Below, in pieces: positions 1 through 6,635 of a DNA stretch of 30,852 nt (positions are counted from its first letter, which is position 1; the number at the start of each line of letters is the position of its first letter). The position numbers and the translations under genes were made by a program. Below the pieces are notes generated by a model. That model searched no databases. It had not been told where the DNA came from and saw nothing but the letters and a program-made list of their open reading frames with translations. Source of the DNA: CAZRXG01 sp964603985 (GTDB taxonomy: Bacteria; Chloroflexota; Anaerolineae; Aggregatilineales; UBA3940); contig CAZRXG010000043.1 in assembly GCA_964603985.1 (NCBI GenBank), positions 1 to 30,852 on the forward strand, in the 5' to 3' direction.

Positions 1-40
1 GTCTTTGTTCTTTCGCCCTAACCTCTGCAACTTCTAAAAC

Positions 41-126
41 TGTCGTGTCCTCAGCGTGCGGGGAGGGGCACATCGGAGCGCAGCGACGATGAGGGGGGGC
101 GAGGACCAACTTAACGAAGCATCAGT
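41..126. repeat. Degenerate copy of the palindromic dispersed repeat (family P)
   Basis: The block CACATCGGAGCGCAGCGACG followed by ATGAGG at about 70-95 matches the right half of the structured repeats at 16239-16330 and 26179-26270. The following ACTTAACGAAGCATCAG also resembles the tail of the copy near 24928. The palindromic left half is missing or decayed here. Confidence 0.7.
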
Positions 127-202
127 GCAGCAAGCAGTTTTTTGCGTAGGAATGGCCTATTTTCACTTGCTCTGAACATGAGCCAACAACTCAGCACTAT
201 AA

Positions 203-223
203 GGGCAGACACGCCGTCTGCCC
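203..223 (-). terminator. Possible terminator hairpin after the ferredoxin gene
   Basis: A perfect 8-bp stem GGGCAGAC/GTCTGCCC with a 5-base loop lies about 60 bases downstream of the ferredoxin stop. Read on the minus strand it is followed by TTATAG, a weak T tract, so termination is plausible but not certain. Nothing else is visible in 1-281 apart from the repeat. Confidence 0.4.
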
Positions 224-281
224 CCCCTCGTACCTGATCCCGTTCCTCCCCCGGGTTGCAGGCGACCCGGTGAGGCGGAAT

Positions 282-800
282 CTATGCCCGCCTCAGCCTG
301 TCGCCGCACCGGGGACAGGTCAGCGTCCGGCATGGCACGCCTGCCTGGTGACGTGTCTGGTAGCCGCACGCGGGACACGCGCACGCCCCGCCCGACCCGG
401 CCCCGTAGCCCCGCCTCGTCAGCTGCCGGTCGCGATCCGTGCTCTCACGCGCCCTGGCTGCCGCGCGCGGCTGTGTCCGGTCGGCGCGGCTCTCGGCCCG
501 CTCGGCCAGGAAGTCGAGCACGTGCGGCAGGGCCTCCAGCCCCGCGTAGATCAGCGCCGTGCCCACTGCGGCCAGCGTGCCCGGCTGCTGCGGCGCGGGC
601 GTGACCTCGCGCGGCGGCGCGACGACGATCTCGTCGCGTCTGATGGCCTCGTAGGGGCACACGTCAAGGCATGCCCCGCACTCCTCGCACAGCTCGCGGT
701 CGATCTGGGCGAGGCCGTCCACAAGCCGGATCGCCTCGTTGGGGCACGTCTCGACACACGTGCCGCACCCCTTGCAGTCGGCCTGGTTGATGGTGATCAT
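282..800 (-). CDS. Two-[4Fe-4S] ferredoxin with C-terminal zinc ribbon
   Basis: A 172-residue electron-transfer protein. Residues 1-55 form a classic bacterial ferredoxin with two cluster motifs: C9-x2-C12-x2-C15-x3-C19-P and C38-x2-C41-x2-C44-x3-C48-P. Residues 60-135 are an Ala/Pro/Arg-rich linker containing one weakly hydrophobic helix. The C-terminus carries two CxxC knuckles (C142/C145 and C162/C165), which look like a zinc ribbon or rubredoxin-like knot. The ATG at 800 follows AAGGA with 9-base spacing. It lies just downstream of the NifX-like gene on the same strand (31-bp gap), so the two are probably co-transcribed. Ferredoxins paired with NifX/NifB-type proteins are common in anaerobes and handle Fe-S or Mo-Fe-S intermediates; the specific partner here is unknown. 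No signal peptide is seen, so it is probably cytoplasmic. Confidence 0.85.
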   Translation of the reverse strand: MITINQADCKGCGTCVETCPNEAIRLVDGLAQIDRELCEECGACLDVCPYEAIRRDEIVVAPPREVTPAPQQPGTLAAVGTALIYAGLEALPHVLDFLAERAESRADRTQPRAAARARESTDRDRQLTRRGYGAGSGGACACPACGYQTRHQAGVPCRTLTCPRCGDRLRRA

Positions 801-831
801 TGCCTGTCATCCTTCCATCCAGGCACGTTGG

Positions 832-1230
832 TCAGTGCAGCTTTTCGGTGTGATCGACGATGTCGCCACCGGCGTAAGCCTTTACCGCCTCCTCGACCGT
901 CTCGATGTCGGTTACAACCGGCTTGATGTTGGCCTCTTCCATTGCCATGTACGCGCCCCGGCCCATGCCGCGCACGATCACGGCCTCGCAGTCCGTGATC
1001 GACGCGATCATACTCGCGTGGCGGTCGGCTGCGCCCGCGCCGAACCCGTGCCCGCGCGGGTCGTGCTTGCTCTCGTGGTCGTGGCCCGCGAAGTGTCGGT
1101 GGCCCATCTTTTCGCGCAGCTCGCGCCCGGTGATCTGCCCATCCTCGACCGTGTACACCGCGTAGTACTGTGCCCGGCCAAAGTGCATGCTGATGGTTTC
1201 TCCGTCGTCAGTAATGACAGCGATTTTCAT
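832..1230 (-). CDS. NifX/NafY-type dinitrogenase iron-molybdenum cofactor biosynthesis family protein
   Basis: A 132-residue single-domain protein. It starts with the typical strand MKIAVITDDGETISMHFGRA and ends in the family's GMGRGAY...AYAGGDI region, which matches the Nitro_FeMo-Co (NifX/NafY/NifB C-terminal) fold. Known members bind Fe-S or FeMo-cofactor precursors. Between about residues 42 and 72 is a His/Asp-rich insert (GHRHFAGHDHESKHDPRGHG), a likely metal-binding loop that is longer than in minimal members. No nitrogenase genes are present, so a general metal-cluster chaperone role is more likely than nitrogen fixation. The ATG at 1230 lies 13 bases after GGAG. The ferredoxin gene follows on the same strand, suggesting a shared transcript. 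Confidence 0.85.
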   Translation of the reverse strand: MKIAVITDDGETISMHFGRAQYYAVYTVEDGQITGRELREKMGHRHFAGHDHESKHDPRGHGFGAGAADRHASMIASITDCEAVIVRGMGRGAYMAMEEANIKPVVTDIETVEEAVKAYAGGDIVDHTEKLH

Positions 1231-1300
1231 GGTAACTTGTTATCTCCTTTAGAGCTTACACAGTTGGGATGCCGGTGCCTCCCAAGTCAACGGGTTTCAG

Positions 1301-1330
1301 TCCGCAGATTACGCGGATTACACAGATTTA
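1301..1330. repeat. Short dispersed repeat, inverted relative to 20880-20913
   Basis: The stretch TCCGCAGATTACGCGGATTA, continuing into CACAGATTTA, is nearly the reverse complement of the block just upstream of the glycosyltransferase at 20880-20910. It is a short AT-rich repeat in a GC-rich genome and is internally repetitive (the ATTACNC unit occurs twice). Confidence 0.7.
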
Positions 1331-1351
1331 CTACACCACGCCCGGCCGTTG

Positions 1352-1656
1352 TTTTGCCCCCCACCTCCGCCTAGAGCAGCCAGGCGAGCCACATTTCCAT
1401 CGTGGCTGGATTACTGAGCCTTGCATATACTGCTAAACTTCCTCGATTGTGTCGATTGCGACATTGCCCTCACCCATCTCGGACGGCCTAGCCGTCCTCG
1501 ATTCGCCCTCTCCCTCAGGGAGAGGGCAGACTGAGCGCGACCGCAGGTCGGGCGAAGGCGGGTGAGGGCTGGGCAACAATGTGCCCAAAACCAACTTAAC
1601 ACAGCCCTGCTGAGTTTAGTTTTCCATGTATGTCTCAGTAAATACTCAAGGTGCAT
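1352..1656. repeat. Family C intergenic repeat, interrupted by MITE copy 1
   Basis: The left part (1352-1410) and right part (1642-1656, AATACTCAAGGTGCATGAG region) together correspond to the uninterrupted family C copies ending near 7440 and 26134. The central hairpin of the family is deleted. The two parts are separated exactly by the MITE at 1411-1641. Confidence 0.75.
1411..1641. mobile_element. MITE-like element, copy 1, with TA target duplication
   Basis: A 231-bp non-coding element bounded by TTACTGAG and CTCAGTAA. The terminal inverted repeats are imperfect over roughly 30 bp. It is nearly the same as 29159-29392 in reverse orientation. The interior folds into an outer stem CCCTCACCC (1467-1475)/GGGTGAGGG (1560-1568) enclosing three hairpins at 1481-1497, 1505-1527 and 1538-1550, with a further TGGGCA/TGCCCA hairpin at about 1570-1587. 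The flanking family C repeat is intact elsewhere as GGATTA-AATACTC or GGATTA-CATACTC. The inserted DNA is therefore CTGAG...CTCAG with a duplicated TA, the signature of IS630/Tc1-type transposition. It has no transposase, so it would be non-autonomous. The 95-residue frame across it is not a gene. Confidence 0.85.
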
Positions 1657-1719
1657 GAGACCCGCCCCTACGGCTATCCGCCATCCGCCATAAGCCACGA
1701 GCGCCCGGCGGTCATTTTC

Positions 1720-4674
1720 TTAGCCAAGCACGAGGGCTTCGACCGTATCCGCGACCGCCTCCGCCTCGCGCAGCGCCCGCCACACGCGCTCCGGCGTGAG
1801 AGGCAGCTCGCGCATCCATACGCCGGTCGCGTCGTGGACGGCGTTCGTCAGTGCCGGGGCCACCCCGTCAATTGAGATCTCGGCGATGGACTTGGCCCCA
1901 AATGGCCCGTTCGGCTCGTCTGTCTGCACGAAGATCACGTCCGCCGGTGGCATGTCGATTGACCTGGGCACGTAGTACGCGCCGAAGCGCGGGTTGACCA
2001 ACCGGCCTTCCGCGTCGAACAGCATCTCCTCGCTCAGTGCAAATCCCAGTGCCTGCGCGAGGCCGCCCTCGACCTGCCCGGCAGCCGTGATCGGGTTGAT
2101 CACCCGCCCGCAGTCGACCACCATCAGCAGCCGCTCGACGTCGATTTGCCCGGTCTCGGTATCGACGGACACCTCGACGAACTGGGCTGCGGTCGGGGGT
2201 GGGCTGACGTAGCTCATGTGCGACTCGGTCGCCATGATCTGGTGCTGGTTTTGCTGGTGCAGACTGCTCAGCGCGACCTCGGACAGCGTCACCGAGCGCC
2301 CGTCGGGGGCCATTACCCGGCGGTCGGTAAGCTCCAGGTCGCCCGGGTTTTCGATTTCGAGCATCATCGCGGCGTGCTCCAGAACCTGCCGTTTGATCTC
2401 CAGTGCGGCCTTACGCACCGCCCCGCCGCTGATGTAGGTCGTGCTGCTGGCGTAAGCGCCCTTGTCGAAGGGCGTGAAGTCGGTGTCAGATGAGTACACG
2501 ATCAGGTCGTTCACCGGGATGCGCAGCACTTCGGCGGCGATCTGCGCCAGGATCGTGTCTGAGCCGGTGCCCAGGTCGGTCGCGCCGATCAGCAGGTTGA
2601 AGGACCCGTCGTCGTTCATCTTGAGCGTGGCTGCCGCCATGTCCAGCCCGGCGATGCCGGTGCCGTGCATCATCACCGACATGCCGATGCCGCGCCGGAT
2701 GCGCCCCGTTTGCCGACGGTTCGCCTCGCGGTGGGCATAGTAGTCGGTTGCCTCCAGCCCGATGCGCACACAGTCGGCCATGCCGCTGCTGGTCAGCACC
2801 TGGGCGTAGCCTTCGCGGCCTTCGCCCAGCGCCTCCGCGAGGTGCATCGGCTCGCCGACCTTCAGCCAGTTGTCCCGCTTGAACTCGACCACGTCCAGCC
2901 CAAGCTGATCGGCGACCTCCTCCATCAGCACCTCGATGGCGTACTCGCACTGCATCGCCCCGTAGCCCCGGAATGCGCCCGATGGCGGCGTGTTGGTGTA
3001 CACCACGTCGGTGGTGAAGCGCGCGTTGGGCGGGTTGTAGAGCGTCAGCCCCTTGAACCCGCCGACCATCTGCACCGTCAGGCCGTGCGACCCGTAGGCA
3101 CCCGTGTCGCCGATCAGGTACAGGTCGGCGGCGGTCAGCTTGCCGTCCTTGATGCCCAGCTTATAGCGGATGACGTTGGGATGGCGGCTGCGCGAGCTGG
3201 TGAACTCCTGGGTGCGCGTGTACTCCATACGCACCGGACGGCCGGTCTTGACCGTCAGGTGGGCGCACAAATCCTCCAGCAGCATCTCTTGCTTGTTGCC
3301 GAATCCGCCGCCGATGCGGGGCTTGATCACCCGGATGCGCTTGACAGGCAGGCCGATCAGCGGTGCGACCATGCGGCGGATGTGGAAGGGCACCTGCGTG
3401 CTGGAACGGATCACCAGCCGGTCGTCCTCGTCCCAGTAGGTGATGCACACGTGCGGCTCCAGGTTGGTGTGCTGCTGCTTGGGCGTGCGGTATTCGCCCT
3501 CGAAGATGTGATCCGCCCCGGCGAAGGCTGCCTCCACGTTGCCCGTCTCGGCCTCGATGTGGTGCACGATGTTGTGCGCTGCGTCGTGGATGTCCTCCGT
3601 GTCAGGCTCGTCGTGGATCACGGGCGCGCCGTCCTGCATGGCAGCCAGTGCGTCGGTCACTGCCGGGAGCACCTCGTACTCCACCTCGATCAGGTGCAGC
3701 GCGCGCCGGGCGATCTCCGGTGTCTCCGCTGCCACCACTGCCACACGGTCGCCGACGTGGCGCACCTTGTCGTCCAGACACACCTGGTCGAAGGGTGGTG
3801 GCTGGGGGTAGCTCTGCCCGCCTGAAGCGTGCTTGACGCGTGGGATGTCTTCGTGGGTCAGCACGGCGTGCACGCCCGGCAGCGCGCGCGCCTTGGCGGT
3901 GTCGATGCGCTTGATGCGGGCGTGGGCGTGGGGGCTGGTCAGGAGTGCGCCGTACAGCATACCCTCCACGGGCACGTCGTCGGTGAAGACCGCCCGCCCC
4001 CGGGCCAGCTTCACCGCGTCAACCTTCACCTCGGATTTGCCCACCACCTGCACCGGCTCCATCTCGGTCGGTGTGAAGACCAGTGGTGGCAGGGGGTCGC
4101 GGCTCCCGTCGCGGCGGTAATATGCCTCCGGGAGCGTGATCGGACTCCCTTCCGCCGGGAGAACGTCGTCCAGGTGTGTTGCCGGGGGCACGTCCTCGCC
4201 GCGCATCATCGCCGCCGCGCGCTGCACGGCCTCGACGACGCGCACGTAGCCGGTGCAGCGGCACAGCACGCCGTTCATCGCCTCGCGGATGGCCTCGTCT
4301 GATGGGTTGGGGTTCTTGTTCAGCAGCGCGCTGGCCACGATCATCTGCCCTGGCGTGCAGAATCCGCATTGGATTGCCCCCGTGTCCACAAATGCTTGCT
4401 GGATCGGGTGCAGATCGCCGTTCGGGCCGCTCAGGCCCTCGATGGTCGTGATGGCGCGGCCCGTCGCGTCGACGGCCAGCGTCATGCAGCTTCGCACCGG
4501 CTCGACGGCGAGCAGCACCGAGCAGATGCCGCAGTTGCCAGTATCGCAGCCGTGCTTGACACTGACGTAGGACTCGCGGCGCAGCACGTCGAGGAGCGTC
4601 TCGTTCCGCCCGACAGAGAGGTGCTTCTCAGTGCCGTTGATGGTGAGGGTGATGTCGATAAGTTGCTCGCCCAT
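1720..4674 (-). CDS. Fused 2Fe-2S / molybdopterin-binding dehydrogenase (xanthine dehydrogenase family)
   Basis: A 984-residue molybdenum hydroxylase that fuses the usual small iron-sulfur subunit to the large catalytic subunit. Residues 1-80 are a plant-type [2Fe-2S] domain (C43, C48, C51, C63). Residues 85-160 form the second [2Fe-2S] domain (C103, C106, C138, C140; QCGFCTPGQM and CRCTGY). From about 205 onward are the two molybdopterin domains, with GGGFGNKQE, PPSGAFRGYGAMQCE and, near the end, GAKSIAEISIDGVAP, where the Glu matches the catalytic glutamate. Such enzymes hydroxylate purines, N-heterocycles or aldehydes with water as oxygen donor; the substrate cannot be read from sequence. 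The single-chain FeS-Mo arrangement resembles XdhD-like and Desulfovibrio aldehyde oxidoreductase-like proteins. The ATG at 4674 follows AAGGAG with 9-base spacing and starts 4 bases after the stop of the FAD-subunit-like gene, so the two are an operon. Confidence 0.9.
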   Translation of the reverse strand: MGEQLIDITLTINGTEKHLSVGRNETLLDVLRRESYVSVKHGCDTGNCGICSVLLAVEPVRSCMTLAVDATGRAITTIEGLSGPNGDLHPIQQAFVDTGAIQCGFCTPGQMIVASALLNKNPNPSDEAIREAMNGVLCRCTGYVRVVEAVQRAAAMMRGEDVPPATHLDDVLPAEGSPITLPEAYYRRDGSRDPLPPLVFTPTEMEPVQVVGKSEVKVDAVKLARGRAVFTDDVPVEGMLYGALLTSPHAHARIKRIDTAKARALPGVHAVLTHEDIPRVKHASGGQSYPQPPPFDQVCLDDKVRHVGDRVAVVAAETPEIARRALHLIEVEYEVLPAVTDALAAMQDGAPVIHDEPDTEDIHDAAHNIVHHIEAETGNVEAAFAGADHIFEGEYRTPKQQHTNLEPHVCITYWDEDDRLVIRSSTQVPFHIRRMVAPLIGLPVKRIRVIKPRIGGGFGNKQEMLLEDLCAHLTVKTGRPVRMEYTRTQEFTSSRSRHPNVIRYKLGIKDGKLTAADLYLIGDTGAYGSHGLTVQMVGGFKGLTLYNPPNARFTTDVVYTNTPPSGAFRGYGAMQCEYAIEVLMEEVADQLGLDVVEFKRDNWLKVGEPMHLAEALGEGREGYAQVLTSSGMADCVRIGLEATDYYAHREANRRQTGRIRRGIGMSVMMHGTGIAGLDMAAATLKMNDDGSFNLLIGATDLGTGSDTILAQIAAEVLRIPVNDLIVYSSDTDFTPFDKGAYASSTTYISGGAVRKAALEIKRQVLEHAAMMLEIENPGDLELTDRRVMAPDGRSVTLSEVALSSLHQQNQHQIMATESHMSYVSPPPTAAQFVEVSVDTETGQIDVERLLMVVDCGRVINPITAAGQVEGGLAQALGFALSEEMLFDAEGRLVNPRFGAYYVPRSIDMPPADVIFVQTDEPNGPFGAKSIAEISIDGVAPALTNAVHDATGVWMRELPLTPERVWRALREAEAVADTVEALVLG

Positions 4675-4678
4675 GCTC

Positions 4679-5368
4679 TTATGCTCCTTCTTTGCACTGC
4701 TGGACGGCCCGCCGCGTCAGCACGGCGGCCATCGCGCGTCGGTACTCGGCGCTGCCCCGGAAGTCACCCACCGGCTCGACCTCCTGCGCCACCGCCCCGG
4801 CGGCCTGCGCGATGCGCGCGTCGGTCAGGGGCTCGCCGACCAGTGCCCCGGCGGCCTCGGCCAGCCGGGCCTGGGTGGGCCACGCGCCGGTCAGCGCCAC
4901 GCGTGCCTGGGTGACCACCTCGTCGGCCAGGTCGATGACGGCCATTGCGGCCACGATTGGCTCGTCGGCGGGCATGCGGGCCACGTGCGCCTCGCCCCAC
5001 GCCCGCCCCGGCACGTCCAGCGGCACGTGCACCGCCGCCAACTTCTCCTGCTTGGCAGCCGAGCGCGGCAGGAAATCGGCCAGCCGGGTCGCACGCTTCC
5101 CGAACACCGCCTCGGCGTCCAGCGCCAGCAGCGCCGCGATCCACTGGGGGGCCAGGCTCGGCGATAGGATCGCCTGCTCCACCGTGATGCCGGTGCGCTG
5201 CGGCCAGGGCAGCGTCCCGCTCAGCGTGCGGCGCAGCAGGTCGGGGCAGTCGGGTGCCTCGCGAACGGCCTCCAGTGAAGCGCCCGCCGGAAGGCTCAGG
5301 ACCTTTCCCCCGTCTTTGCCTTTCGCCGCCAGCACCTGGATCGTCTCTCCCTTCGCACTGACCATCAT
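4679..5368 (-). CDS. Atypical FAD-subunit-like protein of a molybdenum hydroxylase (CoxM/XdhB-like, short)
   Basis: A 229-residue protein encoded directly upstream of the FeS-Mo dehydrogenase and sharing its transcript. The C-terminal half fits the CoxM/XdhB flavoprotein subunit: ALLALDAEAVF at about 79-89, a strand-rich middle, then VALTGAWPTQARLAEAAGAL and FRGSAEYRRAMAAVLTRRAV, the family's C-terminal domain. Members are normally about 270-300 residues. Here the N-terminal FAD site is largely missing: the AGGTDL-type loop is absent and the usual RNxGTIGGNL loop is replaced by QRTGITVEQAI. It may no longer bind FAD, may bind it differently, or may be a scaffold passing electrons to another acceptor such as the nearby ferredoxin (inference). 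The ATG at 5368 has GAAGGA 6 bases upstream; a second in-frame ATG follows immediately. Confidence 0.75.
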   Translation of the reverse strand: MMVSAKGETIQVLAAKGKDGGKVLSLPAGASLEAVREAPDCPDLLRRTLSGTLPWPQRTGITVEQAILSPSLAPQWIAALLALDAEAVFGKRATRLADFLPRSAAKQEKLAAVHVPLDVPGRAWGEAHVARMPADEPIVAAMAVIDLADEVVTQARVALTGAWPTQARLAEAAGALVGEPLTDARIAQAAGAVAQEVEPVGDFRGSAEYRRAMAAVLTRRAVQQCKEGA

Positions 5369-5427
5369 GATGTCCTTCGTCTCCTTAATCGGTCACCTGT
5401 GGGGTCGTACATAAGTGATGCTACCGT

Positions 5428-5538
5428 CTTGCGGTTCTGGTTGCAAACCTGTGCCTATTAAACCCTCCAATCCCCCAGGCTGCAAACGCGGCACCCGGTC
5501 GATCCCTCACCGCGATGCCCATTTCCACGTTTGCGCCT
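5428..5538. repeat. Dispersed repeat upstream of the duplicated gene (family L)
   Basis: About 110 bp from CTTGCGGTTCTGGTTGCAAA to ACGTTTGCGCC. It recurs at 6024-6134 as part of the duplication and, more diverged, at 7222-7327, where it runs straight into a family C repeat. The third copy lies outside the duplication, so this is a dispersed family and not only part of the tandem unit. Confidence 0.85.
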
Positions 5539-5552
5539 CACATAAGTTCCTG

Positions 5553-5558
5553 TACAAT
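5553..5558 (+). promoter_or_regulatory. -10 element for the first duplicated gene
   Basis: TACAAT, with TTTGCG 17 bases upstream as a weak -35. The -10 is conserved in the second copy while neighbouring bases vary. It lies about 40 bases upstream of the start codon. Confidence 0.5.
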
Positions 5559-5596
5559 GCAGCAGATACACTATCAACGATTCAGGGGGAACTTCG

Positions 5597-5983
5597 ATGA
5601 CTTCCAGCACGCTTGAGCAACTGCCCGGTGAGCCGATCATTGTCCTTACCATGTACGAGTCATTCAGTGCCGCCGACGATTTGCCGGAAGTACTTGACAG
5701 GCTCAGGGAAATGCTCGATTCTGCGGAGGAACCGATCTATTTCATCAACGAAACGCTCCAGCTAAAAGTGAGTCTCTCAGACATAATCAATGCCGCCAGC
5801 CTGATTGCCAGGGGGGAGGGAGCAATCTACCACCACCCCAACATGAAAGAAGTGCTGGTCGTCACCGACAAGAAACTCATTGGCCTGAGTGCGGAAGGGC
5901 TGCGAAGTGACCTGTTCGGCAACGTGCCGATAAGCGTATTCGAAACCCTGGAAGAAGCCCTGGACTACGTGCGTTCCCGGTGA
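5597..5983 (+). CDS. Unrecognised 128-residue alpha/beta protein, paralog 1
   Basis: A small soluble acidic protein with no signal peptide, membrane segment or cysteine cluster. It alternates predicted strands (PIIVLTMYESF, PIYFINETL, EVLVVTDKKL, VPISVFETL) with helices (DLPEVLDRLREMLDSAEE, SDIINAASLIARG, EEALDYVRSR). That pattern resembles STAS/SpoIIAA-like or DRTGG-like small alpha/beta domains, but I cannot assign a family and give no function. The ATG follows AGGGGG with about 7-base spacing. A near copy (17 differences in 128 residues, mostly conservative) is encoded 596 bp downstream. Both reading frames are intact, and the substitutions look like selection to keep the protein. The stop codon lies inside a stem-loop (5977-6002). 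Confidence 0.85.
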   Translation: MTSSTLEQLPGEPIIVLTMYESFSAADDLPEVLDRLREMLDSAEEPIYFINETLQLKVSLSDIINAASLIARGEGAIYHHPNMKEVLVVTDKKLIGLSAEGLRSDLFGNVPISVFETLEEALDYVRSR

Positions 5984-6002
5984 CGTGGGGGCGCGTCACC
6001 GG
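5977..6002 (+). other. Stem-loop spanning the stop codon, copy 1
   Basis: A perfect 9-bp stem CCGGTGACG (5977-5985)/CGTCACCGG (5994-6002) includes the TGA stop codon. There is no following T tract, so it is not a standard intrinsic terminator. It may stabilise the mRNA 3' end or help termination. Confidence 0.7.
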
Positions 6003-6148
6003 CTAAGCCCCAAACCGTACAACCTTGCGGTTCCGGTTGCAAACCTGTGCCTATTTAACCCTCCAATCTCCCAGGCTGCAAACGCGGCATCCGGTCGATC
6101 CCTCACCGCGATGCCCATTTCCACGTTTGCGCCTCGCATAAGTTCCTA

Positions 6149-6154
6149 TACAAT
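6149..6154 (+). promoter_or_regulatory. -10 element for the second duplicated gene
   Basis: TACAAT at the position equivalent to 5553-5558, with the same TTTGCG 17 bases upstream. The second gene therefore has its own promoter. Confidence 0.5.
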
Positions 6155-6192
6155 GCAGTAGATACACTGTCAGCTATTCAGGGGAGATTTCG

Positions 6193-6579
6193 ATGAGCTC
6201 CTACACGCTTGAGCAATTGCCCGGTGAGCCGATCATTGTCCTTACCATGTACGAGTCGTTCAGCCCAGCCGACGATTTGCCAGAAATACTTGACAGGCTC
6301 AAGGAAATGCTCGATTCTGCGGAGGAACCGATCTGTTTCATCAACGAAACGCTCCGGCTAAAGGTGAGTCTCTCAGACTTAATCAGTACCGCCAGCCTGG
6401 TTGCCAGGGGGGAGGGAGCAGTCTACCACCACCCCAACATGAAAGAGGTGCTGGTCGTCACCGACAAGAAAATCATCAGCCTGGGGGCGGAAGGGCTGCG
6501 GAGTGACATATTCGGCAACGTGCCGATAAGCGTATTCGAAACCATGGAAGAAGCCCTGGACTACGTGCGTTCCCGGTGA
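6193..6579 (+). CDS. Unrecognised 128-residue alpha/beta protein, paralog 2
   Basis: Tandem paralog of the gene at 5597 with the same length, architecture, ribosome site and stop-codon stem-loop. The changes include A25P, Y48C, Q55R, N65S and A66T; the others are mainly Ile/Val/Leu swaps. The core strands LPGEPIIVLTMYESF, YHHPNMKEVLVVTDKK and FGNVPISVFET are conserved. The invariant HHP motif near residue 79 stands out as a possible functional site (inference). It is convergent with the methyltransferase-like gene that ends at 6636. Function unknown. Confidence 0.85.
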   Translation: MSSYTLEQLPGEPIIVLTMYESFSPADDLPEILDRLKEMLDSAEEPICFINETLRLKVSLSDLISTASLVARGEGAVYHHPNMKEVLVVTDKKIISLGAEGLRSDIFGNVPISVFETMEEALDYVRSR

Positions 6580-6598
6580 CGTGGGGGCGCGTCACCGG
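6573..6598 (+). other. Stem-loop spanning the stop codon, copy 2
   Basis: CCGGTGACG (6573-6581) pairs with CGTCACCGG (6590-6598), unchanged from copy 1 although nearby bases have diverged. Confidence 0.7.
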
Positions 6599-6635
6599 CT
6601 AGGCCCCAAACCGCACAACCGGGCTTTCCCGAATT

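Larger units (their letters stand above)
5428..6023. repeat. Tandem duplication, unit 1
   Basis: A 596-bp unit repeated directly at 6024-6619. It contains a dispersed leader repeat (5428-5538), a promoter, the 128-codon gene and a stem-loop over the stop codon. The copies differ by scattered substitutions with almost no indels, so the duplication is not recent. Confidence 0.95.
6024..6619. repeat. Tandem duplication, unit 2
   Basis: Direct repeat of 5428-6023 at the same 596-bp length. Similarity stops sharply at about 6619, where the unit-1 equivalent would continue into the next unit. Confidence 0.95.

Noticed and set aside
832..1230. Nitrogen fixation locus
   Set aside because: A NifX-type protein and a ferredoxin alone are not evidence of nitrogenase; no nifHDKENB genes are present.
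1411..1698. 95-residue minus-strand frame
   Set aside because: Lies across the MITE and family C remnant; the frame is a by-product of the repeat sequence.
2665..3825. 386-residue plus-strand frame opposite the molybdenum dehydrogenase
   Set aside because: Antisense shadow; the minus-strand protein has all family motifs.
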